From the NCBI GenBank assembly GCA_041913505.1, contig JAYSFC010000057.1:1-21530 (forward strand): a stretch of 21,530 bases of DNA, written 5' to 3'. This stretch comes from JAYSFC01 sp041913505. GTDB taxonomy: Bacteria > Pseudomonadota > Gammaproteobacteria > Burkholderiales > Burkholderiaceae_C. Made by a program: the position numbers and the translations under genes. Under the pieces are notes generated by a model. It was not told the origin of the DNA. It saw nothing but the letters and a program-made list of their open reading frames with translations, and searched no databases. The stretch's first letter is position 1. Every line of letters begins with the position of its first letter. Below, piece by piece: positions 1 through 7,704 of the stretch.

Positions 1-535
1 GGTTGGTGGGCTCGTCCAGCAGCAGCAGATCGCTCGGGCACATGAGCGCGCGCGCGAGCTGCAGGCGCATGCGCCAGCCGCCGGAGAAGCTGTTCACGGG
101 GTTATTGAGTTCCTTCACCTGGAAGCCCAGGCCCAGGATCAGCGCCTGGGCGCGCGCCGTGGCGTCGTGCGCACCCGCGTCCGCGAGGTCGGAGTGCGCA
201 TGGGCGATGGCCATGCCGTCCCCCGATTGCTCTGCTTTTGCGAGCGCGGCACGCAGATCGGACAAGCGTGTGTCGCCATTCAGCACGAAGTCGGTCGCCG
301 GCTCCGCCGTTTCGGGCATGTTTTGCGCGACCTGGGCGAGGCGCCACTGGGAGGGCATGGAAAAATCGCCGCCGTCCTCGTGCAACGTGCCGTTGAGCAG
401 GGCAAACAGGGTGGATTTCCCCGCGCCGTTGCGGCCGATGAGGCCGACTTTCTCGCCAGGGTTGATGGAAACGGAGGCGCTGTCCAGCAGCACGCGCGCG
501 CTGCGGCGCAGTTGGATATTGCGAAGACTGATCAT
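1..535 (-). CDS. yheS: ABC-F family ATPase, YheS type (5' part only; runs off the window)
   Basis: ABC-F proteins are soluble tandem-ATPase translation factors that act at the ribosomal E site; they are not transporters. The visible 178 residues start at an ATG (MISLRNIQLRR) and hold the first ATPase domain. Walker A GRNGAGKST is at residues 34-42, the signature SGGWRMRLQLA starts at about residue 151, and Walker B LLLLDEPTN is at 170-178, where the window ends. No membrane segment is present. The opening residues and the SGGWRMRL signature resemble E. coli YheS as I remember it, more than Uup or EttA. The gene follows prmB on the same strand after a 120-base gap, so it may be a separate unit. 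The second ATPase domain and the linker cannot be seen. The ABC-F assignment is firm; the YheS subtype is likely. Confidence 0.88.
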   Translation of the reverse strand, partial: MISLRNIQLRRSARVLLDSASVSINPGEKVGLIGRNGAGKSTLFALLNGTLHEDGGDFSMPSQWRLAQVAQNMPETAEPATDFVLNGDTRLSDLRAALAKAEQSGDGMAIAHAHSDLADAGAHDATARAQALILGLGFQVKELNNPVNSFSGGWRMRLQLARALMCPSDLLLLDEPTN

Positions 536-655
536 GACTGGCCGGGATTATCCCAGCGAACACCACCGGGTGCCGGCCGCAACCCGTATCGACCCGGCGG
601 TTTCTGCTCAGGCCAGGCCACCCAAGCGCCAGCCGCCGGGTGGGGGAGGCACCAT

Positions 656-1567
656 TTAGCCTGCGGCCCAGGCCTGCAGCGCTTCGCGGGTGATGAGCAG
701 CACTTGGTCGTCACCGGCGCTGGTGTCGAGCCAGAATACGGGCAGGTCAGGGAAGGCGGCTTCGAAGTGTGCGCGCTCGTTGCCGATCTCGAGCACCAGC
801 ACCGCACGCTCGCTCATGCAGGCCGGGGCTTCGGCCAGCAGGCGGCGGATGAAATCCATGCCGTCTGCGCCGCCTGCCAGCGCCAGTTCGGGCTCGGCAC
901 GGTATTCGGCGGGCAGTTCGGACATGCTCTGCGCATTCACGTAGGGTGGGTTGCACAGGATCAGGTCCCAAGGGCCGGGAACGGCCGAGAGACCGTCGGA
1001 AAGCAGGAGCCGCACGCGCTCCTGCAGGCCGTGCCGCTCCACGTTGATGCGGGCCACGGCCAGCGCATCGGGGGAGAGGTCGGCGCCCGTCACCTGCACG
1101 TCGGGGTAGGCCAGGGCCGCCAGCACGGCCAGGCTGCCGTTGCCGGTGCACAGATCGAGCACTTGGCGGGTCTGGTCGCTGAGCCAGTCGTCGATGCTGC
1201 CGTCGGCCAGCAGCTCGGCAATGAAGCTGCGCGGCACGATGGCGCGTTCGTCCACGTAGAACGGCACCCCCTGCAGCCAGGCCTCGCGCGTGAGATAGGC
1301 GGCGGGTTTGCGCGTGGCGATACGCTCTTCAAAAAGTGTAGCTACCAGCGCTTGATCTGCCTGCACTACGGGCTGATTGGCCACGGAATCGGGTTCGTCG
1401 CCGAGCGCACTGTCCAGCGGCAGGCCCAGGCGCCAGAGTACGAGCCAGGCGGACTCGTCGTGCGCATTGGTCGTGCCGTGACCAAAGCCCACGCCGGCCT
1501 CGGTAAGGCGGGCCGCGCCGCTGGCGATCAGGGCGCCGACGGTATTTCCTTGGACGGCCGTGCTCAT
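656..1567 (-). CDS. prmB: Ribosomal protein uL3 N5-glutamine methyltransferase PrmB
   Basis: PrmB methylates a glutamine of 50S ribosomal protein L3 using S-adenosylmethionine, in the cytoplasm. The 303-residue protein has the HemK/PrmB layout: a helical N-terminal domain, the SAM-binding loop DLCTGNGSLA at residues 138-147, the acidic GADLS strand end at 161-165, and the glutamine-binding NPPY at 206-209. The segment VPRSF (111-115) before the SAM site suits PrmB; the related PrmC acts on release factors. The ATG overlaps the dapE stop by four bases (ATGA), implying translational coupling. Residues 62-80 are encoded by a dispersed repeat (see 1328-1382), so this stretch of the N-terminal domain is probably an in-frame insertion. 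The stop is TAA. A weak CCACCC/GGGTGG hairpin (618-643) lies downstream without a T-run. Confidence 0.92.
   Translation of the reverse strand: MSTAVQGNTVGALIASGAARLTEAGVGFGHGTTNAHDESAWLVLWRLGLPLDSALGDEPDSVANQPVVQADQALVATLFEERIATRKPAAYLTREAWLQGVPFYVDERAIVPRSFIAELLADGSIDDWLSDQTRQVLDLCTGNGSLAVLAALAYPDVQVTGADLSPDALAVARINVERHGLQERVRLLLSDGLSAVPGPWDLILCNPPYVNAQSMSELPAEYRAEPELALAGGADGMDFIRRLLAEAPACMSERAVLVLEIGNERAHFEAAFPDLPVFWLDTSAGDDQVLLITREALQAWAAG
1328..1382 (+). repeat. Dispersed repeat copy A, inside prmB
   Basis: On the plus strand this stretch contains AGCT (1340-1343), GCGCTTG (1348-1354) and GGCT (1371-1374). The AGCT and GGCT boxes are exactly 27 bases apart. The same spacing occurs in copy B (13781-13834) and copy C (21079-21145), and the spacing of GCGCTTG is shared with copy C. 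It reads through in frame in prmB. I recognise the general pattern from Comamonadaceae genomes, where it is usually intergenic; that identification is from memory. Edges are approximate. Confidence 0.6.
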
Positions 1568-2718
1568 GCGGCGACCCGAGCGTTCAGGTGCTCCAGCGTG
1601 CGGCGGTAGATGTTCTTGAGCGGCTCAATATCGGCCACCACCACGTGCTCGTCGATCTTGTGGATGCTCGCATTGGGCGGACCCAGTTCGACGACCTGGG
1701 GACAGATCTGCGCGATGAAGCGGCCGTCGCTCGTGCCGCCCGTGGTGGACAGTGCGGTCTCCAGCCCCGTCTCAGCGCGGATGGCCTGCTGCACGGCCGT
1801 GACGAGGTCGCCCGGCGTGGTCAGGAAGGGCTGGCCGCCCAGTGTCCACCGCAGGTCGTACTCGAGGTTGTGGCGGTCGAGCACCGCGTGCACACGCTGC
1901 TTGAGGCCTTCGGCCGTGGATTCGGTGCAGAAGCGGAAATTGAAGTCGACCACCACCTGGCCTGGAATCACGTTCGTCGCGCCCGTGCCGCCGTGGATGT
2001 TGCTCATCTGCCAGCTTGTGGGTGGAAAGAACTCGTTGCCTTGGTCCCACTCGGTGGCGGCCAGTTCGGCCAGCGCAGGCACGGCCTGATGGATGGGATT
2101 GCGCGCGAGCTGGGGGTAGGCGATGTGACCCTGGATGCCCTTGACGGTGAGCTTGCCCGAGAGCGTGCCGCGGCGGCCGTTCTTGATCATGTCGCCGGTC
2201 TTCTCGACCGAGGTGGGCTCGCCCACGATGCACCACGACAGCGCCTCGCCGCGCTCGCGCAGGCGTTCGACCACGATTTTGGTGCCATCCACCGAGGGGC
2301 CTTCCTCGTCACTCGTGAGCAGGAAGGCGATGCCGATGGACGGCGCGGGCGTGGCCGCAAGGAATTCCTCCACCGCCACGACGAAGGCGGCGATCGAGGT
2401 CTTCATGTCGCTCGCGCCGCGGCCGTAGAGCTTGCCGTCCCGGTGCGTGGGCGAGAACGGGTCACTGTTCCATTGCTCGAGCGGGCCGGTGGGCACCACG
2501 TCGGTGTGCCCGGTAAATACCAAGGTTTTGCCTCCGGCGGCGGGGCGCCTGGCCCACAGGTTGCTCACGCGGAAGTCGGCGGGGCCGCTGTCCATGCGTT
2601 CGCAGGCAAAGCCCAGCGGCGCCAGGCGCGCGGCCAGCAGTTCGAGACAGCCGGCATCTTCAGGCGTGACGGAGGGGCGGGAGATCAGCTGTTCGGCCAG
2701 TTGGAGGGTGCGCGACAT
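1564..2718 (-). CDS. dapE: Succinyl-diaminopimelate desuccinylase DapE
   Basis: DapE hydrolyses N-succinyl-LL-2,6-diaminopimelate to LL-DAP and succinate, a late step of the succinylase route to meso-DAP and lysine. It is a dinuclear-zinc M20 hydrolase. All expected ligands are visible in 384 residues: GHTDVVPTG (H71, D73), GRGASDMKT (D104), TSDEEGPS (E138, E139), GEPTS (E167), and H353 in NASIHKIDEHV. GGTGATNVIPG (243-253) is the dimerisation-domain motif of the family. Length fits DapE (about 375-385). The gene lies 31 bases after the PilU-type gene and overlaps prmB by four bases, so it is mid-operon. DapC and DapD are encoded upstream on the same strand. Confidence 0.96.
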   Translation of the reverse strand: MSRTLQLAEQLISRPSVTPEDAGCLELLAARLAPLGFACERMDSGPADFRVSNLWARRPAAGGKTLVFTGHTDVVPTGPLEQWNSDPFSPTHRDGKLYGRGASDMKTSIAAFVVAVEEFLAATPAPSIGIAFLLTSDEEGPSVDGTKIVVERLRERGEALSWCIVGEPTSVEKTGDMIKNGRRGTLSGKLTVKGIQGHIAYPQLARNPIHQAVPALAELAATEWDQGNEFFPPTSWQMSNIHGGTGATNVIPGQVVVDFNFRFCTESTAEGLKQRVHAVLDRHNLEYDLRWTLGGQPFLTTPGDLVTAVQQAIRAETGLETALSTTGGTSDGRFIAQICPQVVELGPPNASIHKIDEHVVVADIEPLKNIYRRTLEHLNARVAA

Positions 2719-2749
2719 GAAGGGCTAACGAAGGGAAGGCGGTGGCGGG

Positions 2750-3913
2750 TCAGCTTGCTTTGACGTCGAGGACGATTTCGGTGAACGAGGGTTCATCTTC
2801 CTCGGCGGCCATACCCGCCTCTTTCTGGGCCTGGGCGGCCTTGGCAGCCAGCGAAAAGTCGTTCTGCAGGCGCCACATGAGGTTGGTGGGCGAGTCGGCG
2901 TAGGCCAGGCCTTCCTTGCGGTCGATCCGGCCCTCCTTGATCAGGTGGGCGAGGCTTTCCTCGAATGTCTGGGACCCTTCGGCCATGGACTTTTCCATGG
3001 CTTCTCGCACGCCGGAGAAATCGCCCTTCTCGATGAGTTCCCCCACGAGCTTGGTGTTGAGCATGACCTCGCAGGCGGGCAGGCGCTCGCCGGTGGGCGT
3101 GCGCACGAGGCGCTGCGATACCACGGCCTTGAGCGCCGATGCCAGATCGCCCAGCATGGTGGGGCGCACTTCCACGGGGTAGAAGGACAGGATCCGGTTC
3201 AGTGCGTGGTAGCTGTTGTTGCCGTGCAGCGTGGCCAGACACAGGTGGCCCGACTGCGCGTAGGCAATGGCGGCGGACATGGTCTCGCGGTCGCGGATTT
3301 CGCCGATCAGGATCACGTCGGGCGCCTGGCGCAGCGCGTTCTTGAGCGCCGTCTGCAGCGACTGCGTGTCGCTGCCGATCTCGCGCTGGTTCACGATCGA
3401 TTTCTTGTTCTTGAACTGGTACTCGACCGGGTCTTCGATCGTGAGGATGTGGCCCGTGAGCTGAGCGTTGCGGCTGTCGATCATCGACGCGAGCGTGGTG
3501 CTCTTGCCCGAGCCCGTGGCGCCCACCACGAGGATGAGGCCGCGCTTTTCGAGAATCAGGTCGCCCAGCACGGGCGGCAGGCTCAGCGTGGACAGCTCGG
3601 GAATGATCTGCGTGATGAAGCGCACCACCACGGCGTAGCTGCCGCGCTGGCGCATCGCGCTCACACGAAAGCGCCCCACGCCCGAGAGCGGAACGCCCAT
3701 GTTGAGCTCACCAGTTTCTTCCAGTTCCTCGATGCGGTCCGGCGGCACGATTTCGGCCAGGAGGTTCTTGGGCGCATCGGGCGGCAGGATCTGGTTGTTG
3801 ATCGGCACGCATTCGCCGTTGATCTTGATCAGCGCCGGAGCACTGGCCGACAAATAGACATCCGAGGCCTTCTTCTCGGCCATCAGGCGCAGGATGCGCT
3901 CCATCGTGCTCAT
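2750..3913 (-). CDS. pilU: PilU-type type IV pilus retraction ATPase (PilT/PilU family)
   Basis: This is a hexameric secretion-type ATPase that powers pilus retraction at the inner-membrane face of the type IV pilus machine. The 387-residue protein has an N-terminal PAS-like part, Walker A GATGSGKS (131-138), an Asp box starting TIEDPVEY (158-165), Walker B ILIGEIRDRETM (201-212) and a His box GHLCLATLH (222-230). HLCLATLH and the acidic C-terminal tail resemble PilU rather than PilT. The reading frame stays open far upstream over dapD, but the homologous protein begins at MSTMERILRLM, so the ATG ending at 3913 is chosen. A closer MERILRL start three codons in is also possible. It sits between dapD (53 bases upstream) and dapE (31 bases downstream), with no other pilus gene in view. 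It could be the main PilU or an extra paralogue. Confidence 0.87.
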   Translation of the reverse strand: MSTMERILRLMAEKKASDVYLSASAPALIKINGECVPINNQILPPDAPKNLLAEIVPPDRIEELEETGELNMGVPLSGVGRFRVSAMRQRGSYAVVVRFITQIIPELSTLSLPPVLGDLILEKRGLILVVGATGSGKSTTLASMIDSRNAQLTGHILTIEDPVEYQFKNKKSIVNQREIGSDTQSLQTALKNALRQAPDVILIGEIRDRETMSAAIAYAQSGHLCLATLHGNNSYHALNRILSFYPVEVRPTMLGDLASALKAVVSQRLVRTPTGERLPACEVMLNTKLVGELIEKGDFSGVREAMEKSMAEGSQTFEESLAHLIKEGRIDRKEGLAYADSPTNLMWRLQNDFSLAAKAAQAQKEAGMAAEEDEPSFTEIVLDVKAS

Positions 3914-3966
3914 GGGGTCCCTCTCGTTCTTGGTTGTCGGTGGTGTGGCTCTCGGCGCCTTGTGGA

Positions 3967-4800
3967 TCAGTCGCGCAGCAGGTCGTTCAGGCTGGTCTTG
4001 GAGCGTGTTTGCGCGTCCACCGTCTTGACGATGACGGCGGCGTAGGTGCTGTAGTCCTGGCCACCCTTGGTCTTCTTGGGCAGGCTGCCGCTGATGACCA
4101 CGCTGCCCGCCGGCACGCGGCCGTAGCTGATCTCGCCGGTGTCGCGGTTGAAGATGGGGGTGCTCTGGCCAAGGTACACGCCCATGCCCAGCACGGAGTT
4201 TTCCTCGACGATCACACCCTCGACCACCTCCGAGCGCGCACCGATGAAGCAGTTGTCCTCGATGATGGTCGGGTTGGCTTGCAGGGGTTCGAGCACGCCG
4301 CCCAGACCCACGCCACCCGACAGGTGCACGTTCTTGCCGACCTGGGCGCACGAACCCACGGTGGCCCAGGTGTCGACCATGGAGCCTTCGTCCACGTAGG
4401 CACCGATGTTCACGTAGCTGGGCATCAGGATTGCGCCCTTGGCGATGTAGCTGCCACGGCGGGCCACGGCCGGGGGCACCACGCGCACGCCGGTGGCTGC
4501 CATTTCCTCGGCCGAGAGGTGGGCGAACTTGGTCTGCACCTTGTCGTAGAAGCCCAGGTCGCCGGCCTTGATGACCTCGTTGTCCTTCAGGCGGAACGAC
4601 AGCAGCACGGCCTTCTTGATCCACTGGTGCACGGTCCACTGGCCCACGCCCTCGCGCGTGGCCACACGCAGCTTGCCGTTGTTGAGTTCGGCGATCACGT
4701 GCTCGACAGCGTCCGCCACTTCCTTCGGGGCGGCCTTGGGCGAGATGCTGGCGCGGTTGTCCCAGGCGGCGTCGATGATCTGTTGCAGTTGTTGGGTCAT
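3967..4800 (-). CDS. dapD: Tetrahydrodipicolinate N-succinyltransferase DapD
   Basis: DapD transfers a succinyl group from succinyl-CoA to 2,3,4,5-tetrahydrodipicolinate, opening the succinylase branch of DAP/lysine synthesis. The 277 residues match the family length (about 274). A helical N-terminal domain (MTQQLQQIIDAAWDNR) is followed by a left-handed beta-helix of hexapeptide repeats from about residue 105 to 235. Conserved stretches are AILMPSYVNIGAYVDEGSMV, then CFIGARSEVVEG and SVLGMGVYLGQST; the C-terminal part has VPAGSVVISGSLP. The ATG is 8 bases after the dapC stop, so the two genes are almost certainly cotranscribed. Confidence 0.97.
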   Translation of the reverse strand: MTQQLQQIIDAAWDNRASISPKAAPKEVADAVEHVIAELNNGKLRVATREGVGQWTVHQWIKKAVLLSFRLKDNEVIKAGDLGFYDKVQTKFAHLSAEEMAATGVRVVPPAVARRGSYIAKGAILMPSYVNIGAYVDEGSMVDTWATVGSCAQVGKNVHLSGGVGLGGVLEPLQANPTIIEDNCFIGARSEVVEGVIVEENSVLGMGVYLGQSTPIFNRDTGEISYGRVPAGSVVISGSLPKKTKGGQDYSTYAAVIVKTVDAQTRSKTSLNDLLRD

Positions 4801-4808
4801 TGGAGGGC

Positions 4809-6014
4809 TCAGTTCTTATGGGATTGGATGAATTGCACGATGCGCGAGGCCGCCTCGACACATTCGTCGGTCTCGGCCACGAGGGCCATGCGCACGCGCT
4901 GGGCGCCGGGGTTCACGCCCGCGGATTCCCGGGCCAGGTAGCTGCCCGGCAGCACGGTGACATTGTATTGAGCCAGGAGGGCGCGGGCGAACTCTGCATC
5001 GCTCATGCCGAGGTGCTCCGGCACCTTGGCCCAGAGGTAGAAGCCTGCGTCGGGCAGGGCCACTTCCATCACGGCGGCGAGCATGGGCGTGACCCGCTCG
5101 AATTTCTGGCGGTACAGCGCGCGGTTTTCGACCACGTGCTGTTCATCATTCCAGGCCGCGATGCTCGCGCCCTGCACGGCGGGGCCCATGGCGCTGCCGT
5201 GGTAGGTGCGATAGAGCAGGAAGGCCTTGATGAGCTGCGCATCGCCCGCGACGAACCCGCTGCGTAGGCCCGGCACGTTACTGCGCTTGGAAAGGCTCGT
5301 GAACGCGATGAGGTTGCGGTAGCCGGTGCGGCCCAGCTTGGCAGCGGCCTCCAGGCCCCCGAGCGGTGGCTCGCCCTGGAAGTAGATTTCGCTGTAGCAC
5401 TCATCCGAGGCGATCACGAAGCCGTAGCGGTCGCTGAGGGTGAAGAGCTTTTCCCATTCGGCCAGCGGCATCACCGCGCCCGTGGGGTTGCCGGGCGAGC
5501 ACACGAAGAGCAGCTGCGTGGACTGCCATACGGCGTCTGGAACACTGTCCCAGTCCACGGCGAAGTTCCGCGCCGGGTCACTTGGGGCGTAGAAGGGCGT
5601 GGCACCCGCGAGCAGGGCCGCGCCTTCGTAGATCTGATAGAACGGATTGGGGCATACCACCGTGGCACCGGGCCGCGAGGCGTCGATCACGGTCTGGACG
5701 AAGGCGAACAGCGCCTCGCGCGAGCCATTGATGGGCAGCACCTGCGTGGCGGCGTCAATGGCCACGCCGTAGCGGCGCTGCATCCAAGCGGCGCAGGCCT
5801 CGCGCAGGCGCGGCTCGCCGGCTGTGGCGGGGTAGCTTGCCAGGCCACCGAGACTCTGGGTCAGTGCTTCCTTGATGAAAGGGGGCGTGGGATGGCGGGG
5901 CTCGCCCATGCCCAGGCTGATGGGGCTGAACTGGGCTGCGGGCGTCACCCCCGCGAAGAGTTGCCGCAGCCGCTCGAACGGGTAGGGCTGAAGTTTGGAG
6001 AGCAGGGGATTCAT
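4809..6014 (-). CDS. dapC: Succinyldiaminopimelate transaminase DapC
   Basis: DapC is a PLP-dependent fold-type I aminotransferase that converts N-succinyl-2-amino-6-ketopimelate to N-succinyl-LL-DAP with glutamate. In 401 residues it shows SPGNPTG (173-179), ASDECYSEI (202-210, with D204 set to hold the PLP pyridine nitrogen) and the Schiff-base lysine K243 in SLSKRSN. The C-terminal half contains an arginine-rich stretch typical of dicarboxylate binding. DapC sequences open with a similar NPLLSKLQPYPFERL. Being the first gene before dapD and the PilU-type gene, it favours DapC over a general alanine aminotransferase. The start is separated by 169 bases from the divergent MCP gene. A CATAAT hexamer at 6023-6028 (minus) lies close to the ATG but has no good -35, so I do not claim it as the promoter. 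Confidence 0.93.
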   Translation of the reverse strand: MNPLLSKLQPYPFERLRQLFAGVTPAAQFSPISLGMGEPRHPTPPFIKEALTQSLGGLASYPATAGEPRLREACAAWMQRRYGVAIDAATQVLPINGSREALFAFVQTVIDASRPGATVVCPNPFYQIYEGAALLAGATPFYAPSDPARNFAVDWDSVPDAVWQSTQLLFVCSPGNPTGAVMPLAEWEKLFTLSDRYGFVIASDECYSEIYFQGEPPLGGLEAAAKLGRTGYRNLIAFTSLSKRSNVPGLRSGFVAGDAQLIKAFLLYRTYHGSAMGPAVQGASIAAWNDEQHVVENRALYRQKFERVTPMLAAVMEVALPDAGFYLWAKVPEHLGMSDAEFARALLAQYNVTVLPGSYLARESAGVNPGAQRVRMALVAETDECVEAASRIVQFIQSHKN

Positions 6015-6108
6015 GGCCCGCCATTATGTGGGAAGGGGCCCGCCTTTCAGGGGCAGGGCGGCTGATGCCCCTTGGTCCGAAAATCCGAAGGCTCTGGGTA
6101 TGCAGCCC

Positions 6109-6136
6109 TTGTCAATCCGGCGTAAGTGGTTACAAC
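6109..6136 (+). promoter_or_regulatory. Candidate sigma70-type promoter for the MCP gene
   Basis: TTGTCA (6109-6114, five of six to the -35 consensus), a 16-base spacer, and TACAAC (6131-6136, four of six to the -10 consensus). Transcription would start near 6143, downstream of an upstream in-frame ATG at 6100. That supports the ATG at 6184 as the true start of the MCP. The match is moderate only. Confidence 0.35.
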
Positions 6137-6183
6137 TAGTATCAAAGCCACAAAAGACAAGAGCGCGTTTGGAGACATCGACG

Positions 6184-7686
6184 ATGGCAGGATTCCTTCC
6201 CCTGCGGCCGGGGCTGTGGCTGATGCGGCGCCTGAGCCTACCGGGCAAGCTCGGCGTGGTGGGCGCGGTGGCGCTGGGCGCGCTCGTGGCGACGGCATGG
6301 GCTGACGGGCCGGCGTGGACCTGGGGCCTCATGGCCGCGGGGGCTGTGGGTGTGGCCTACCTGCTACTGTCGCTGTACCTGAGCCAGTCGGCCGACTTGG
6401 CGCGCATCACGCGCACCATGGAGCAGACCACGGGCGGCGACCTGCGTGCCCGCGCCGCACTGTCCAGCCGCGACGAGCTGGGTGCCATGGCCGCGTTATT
6501 GGACCGCATGGTGCTCACGCTCTCGGCCATGGTGGCCGACATCCGCAGCAATGCCGCGCTCGTGGCCCACGCGGGCCAGAGTCTGGCGGTGGACAATCGT
6601 GCGCTGGCCGAACGCACCGAGCAGCAGGCGGCCAATCTGGAGCAAACGGCGGCCAGCGTAGAGGAGCTGTCGGCCACCGTGCAGAGCAATGCCCAGACGG
6701 CCCAGGGAGCCGACCAACGCGCGGCCCAGGTGCGCGATGCCGCTGCGGCGGGGGCCCAGGCCATGGAGCGTGCCGTGCAGTCCGTTGAGGCGATCCAGCA
6801 GAGCGCGCGCCGCATGAACGAGATCATTGGCGTGATCGACAGCATTGCCTTCCAAACGAACATCCTCGCGCTCAATGCGGCCGTGGAGGCGGCCCGTGCG
6901 GGCGAGCAGGGGCGTGGCTTTGCGGTGGTGGCCTCCGAGGTGCGTTCGCTGGCCCAGCGCTCGGGCGAGGCCGCGCGCGAGATCCGCCAGCTCATTGGCG
7001 CTTCGGTCCAGCAGGTGGAAGCCAGTGCAGGCCTGATCCGCACGGCGGGCGAGGGCATTGCGGGCATGGCCGGCGGAATCCGCACCGTGGCGGCCAACAT
7101 GACGGAGATTTCCCATTCGGGCCAGGAGCAGAGCGCTGGCCTGGCCGAGATCAGCATCGCCGTGCAGCAGCTCGACCAGATCACCCAGCGCAATGCGCAG
7201 ATGGTGGGGCATGCGGTGCAGCAGGCCGAAGCGCTGGAGCACCGCGCATCTACGCTGTCGAGCGCCGTGGCGGCCTTCCGGCTGCAGCAGGGCACGGCGG
7301 ACGAGGCCGTGGCGCTGGTGCAGCGGGCCATGGCACTGGCCGGCTCCATCGGCTCGCGCGACCAACTGCTGCGCACCATCACCGACAAAGGCCAGCCGTT
7401 CCACGACCGCGACATGTACGTGTTCGCGCTCGATGGCGAAGGCACCTATCTGGCGTTTGGCGGCAACGCGGCGAAGGTAGGCACCCGCGTGCAGGACATC
7501 CCGGGCATTGCGGGTGACCGGCTCGTGCACGACATCTGGACCCAGGCGGGGCGCGGGCCGGGCTGGGTGGAGTATGACATCACTAACCCCGCCACGGGCA
7601 AGGTGCAGACCAAGATGTCATTCGTGCAGGGGGTCGGCGATATCGTGCTGGGCTGCGGCGTGTACAAGTCGCTCGCGGCGCAGTAG
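6184..7686 (+). CDS. Methyl-accepting chemotaxis protein with C-terminal Cache-like domain
   Basis: This is a membrane-anchored chemoreceptor that would control CheA through CheW. Two membrane segments (about residues 22-40 and 44-67) are separated by only a few residues, so there is no periplasmic sensor. A HAMP-like region (68-122) follows, then the signalling helices. The tip spans 217-254, with IAFQTNILALNAAVEAARAG beginning at 221. After the helices, residues 371-497 look like a single Cache domain of the sCache_2 type (HDRDMYVFALDGEGTYLAFG; KMSFVQ), placed in the cytoplasm. The frame is open upstream to 5995, but the ATG at 6184 has GGAGA eight bases before it and follows a candidate promoter, giving 500 residues. 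There is no CheR-tethering pentapeptide at the end. The gene converges on the rnfB-like gene with a nine-base gap. Its ligand is unknown. Confidence 0.9.
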   Translation: MAGFLPLRPGLWLMRRLSLPGKLGVVGAVALGALVATAWADGPAWTWGLMAAGAVGVAYLLLSLYLSQSADLARITRTMEQTTGGDLRARAALSSRDELGAMAALLDRMVLTLSAMVADIRSNAALVAHAGQSLAVDNRALAERTEQQAANLEQTAASVEELSATVQSNAQTAQGADQRAAQVRDAAAAGAQAMERAVQSVEAIQQSARRMNEIIGVIDSIAFQTNILALNAAVEAARAGEQGRGFAVVASEVRSLAQRSGEAAREIRQLIGASVQQVEASAGLIRTAGEGIAGMAGGIRTVAANMTEISHSGQEQSAGLAEISIAVQQLDQITQRNAQMVGHAVQQAEALEHRASTLSSAVAAFRLQQGTADEAVALVQRAMALAGSIGSRDQLLRTITDKGQPFHDRDMYVFALDGEGTYLAFGGNAAKVGTRVQDIPGIAGDRLVHDIWTQAGRGPGWVEYDITNPATGKVQTKMSFVQGVGDIVLGCGVYKSLAAQ

Positions 7687-7688
7687 CC

Positions 7689-7704
7689 GGCGGCGTTAGC
7701 CGCC
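7689..7704. terminator. Small hairpin between convergent MCP and rnfB-like genes
   Basis: A six-bp perfect stem GGCGGC/GCCGCC with loop GTTA spans the nine-base gap between the two convergent genes and the last codons of the rnfB-like gene. It has no T-run on either strand, so it is at best a weak bidirectional terminator. Confidence 0.25.

Noticed and set aside
618..643. CCACCC/GGGTGG hairpin after prmB as a terminator
   Set aside because: The six-bp stem has a 14-base loop and no T-run, so it could easily occur by chance in this GC-rich gap.
3914..4861. N-terminal extension of the PilU-type frame over dapD
   Set aside because: The extra 300 residues are an out-of-frame reading of dapD. 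The family N-terminus begins at the ATG ending at 3913, so this is not a fusion protein.
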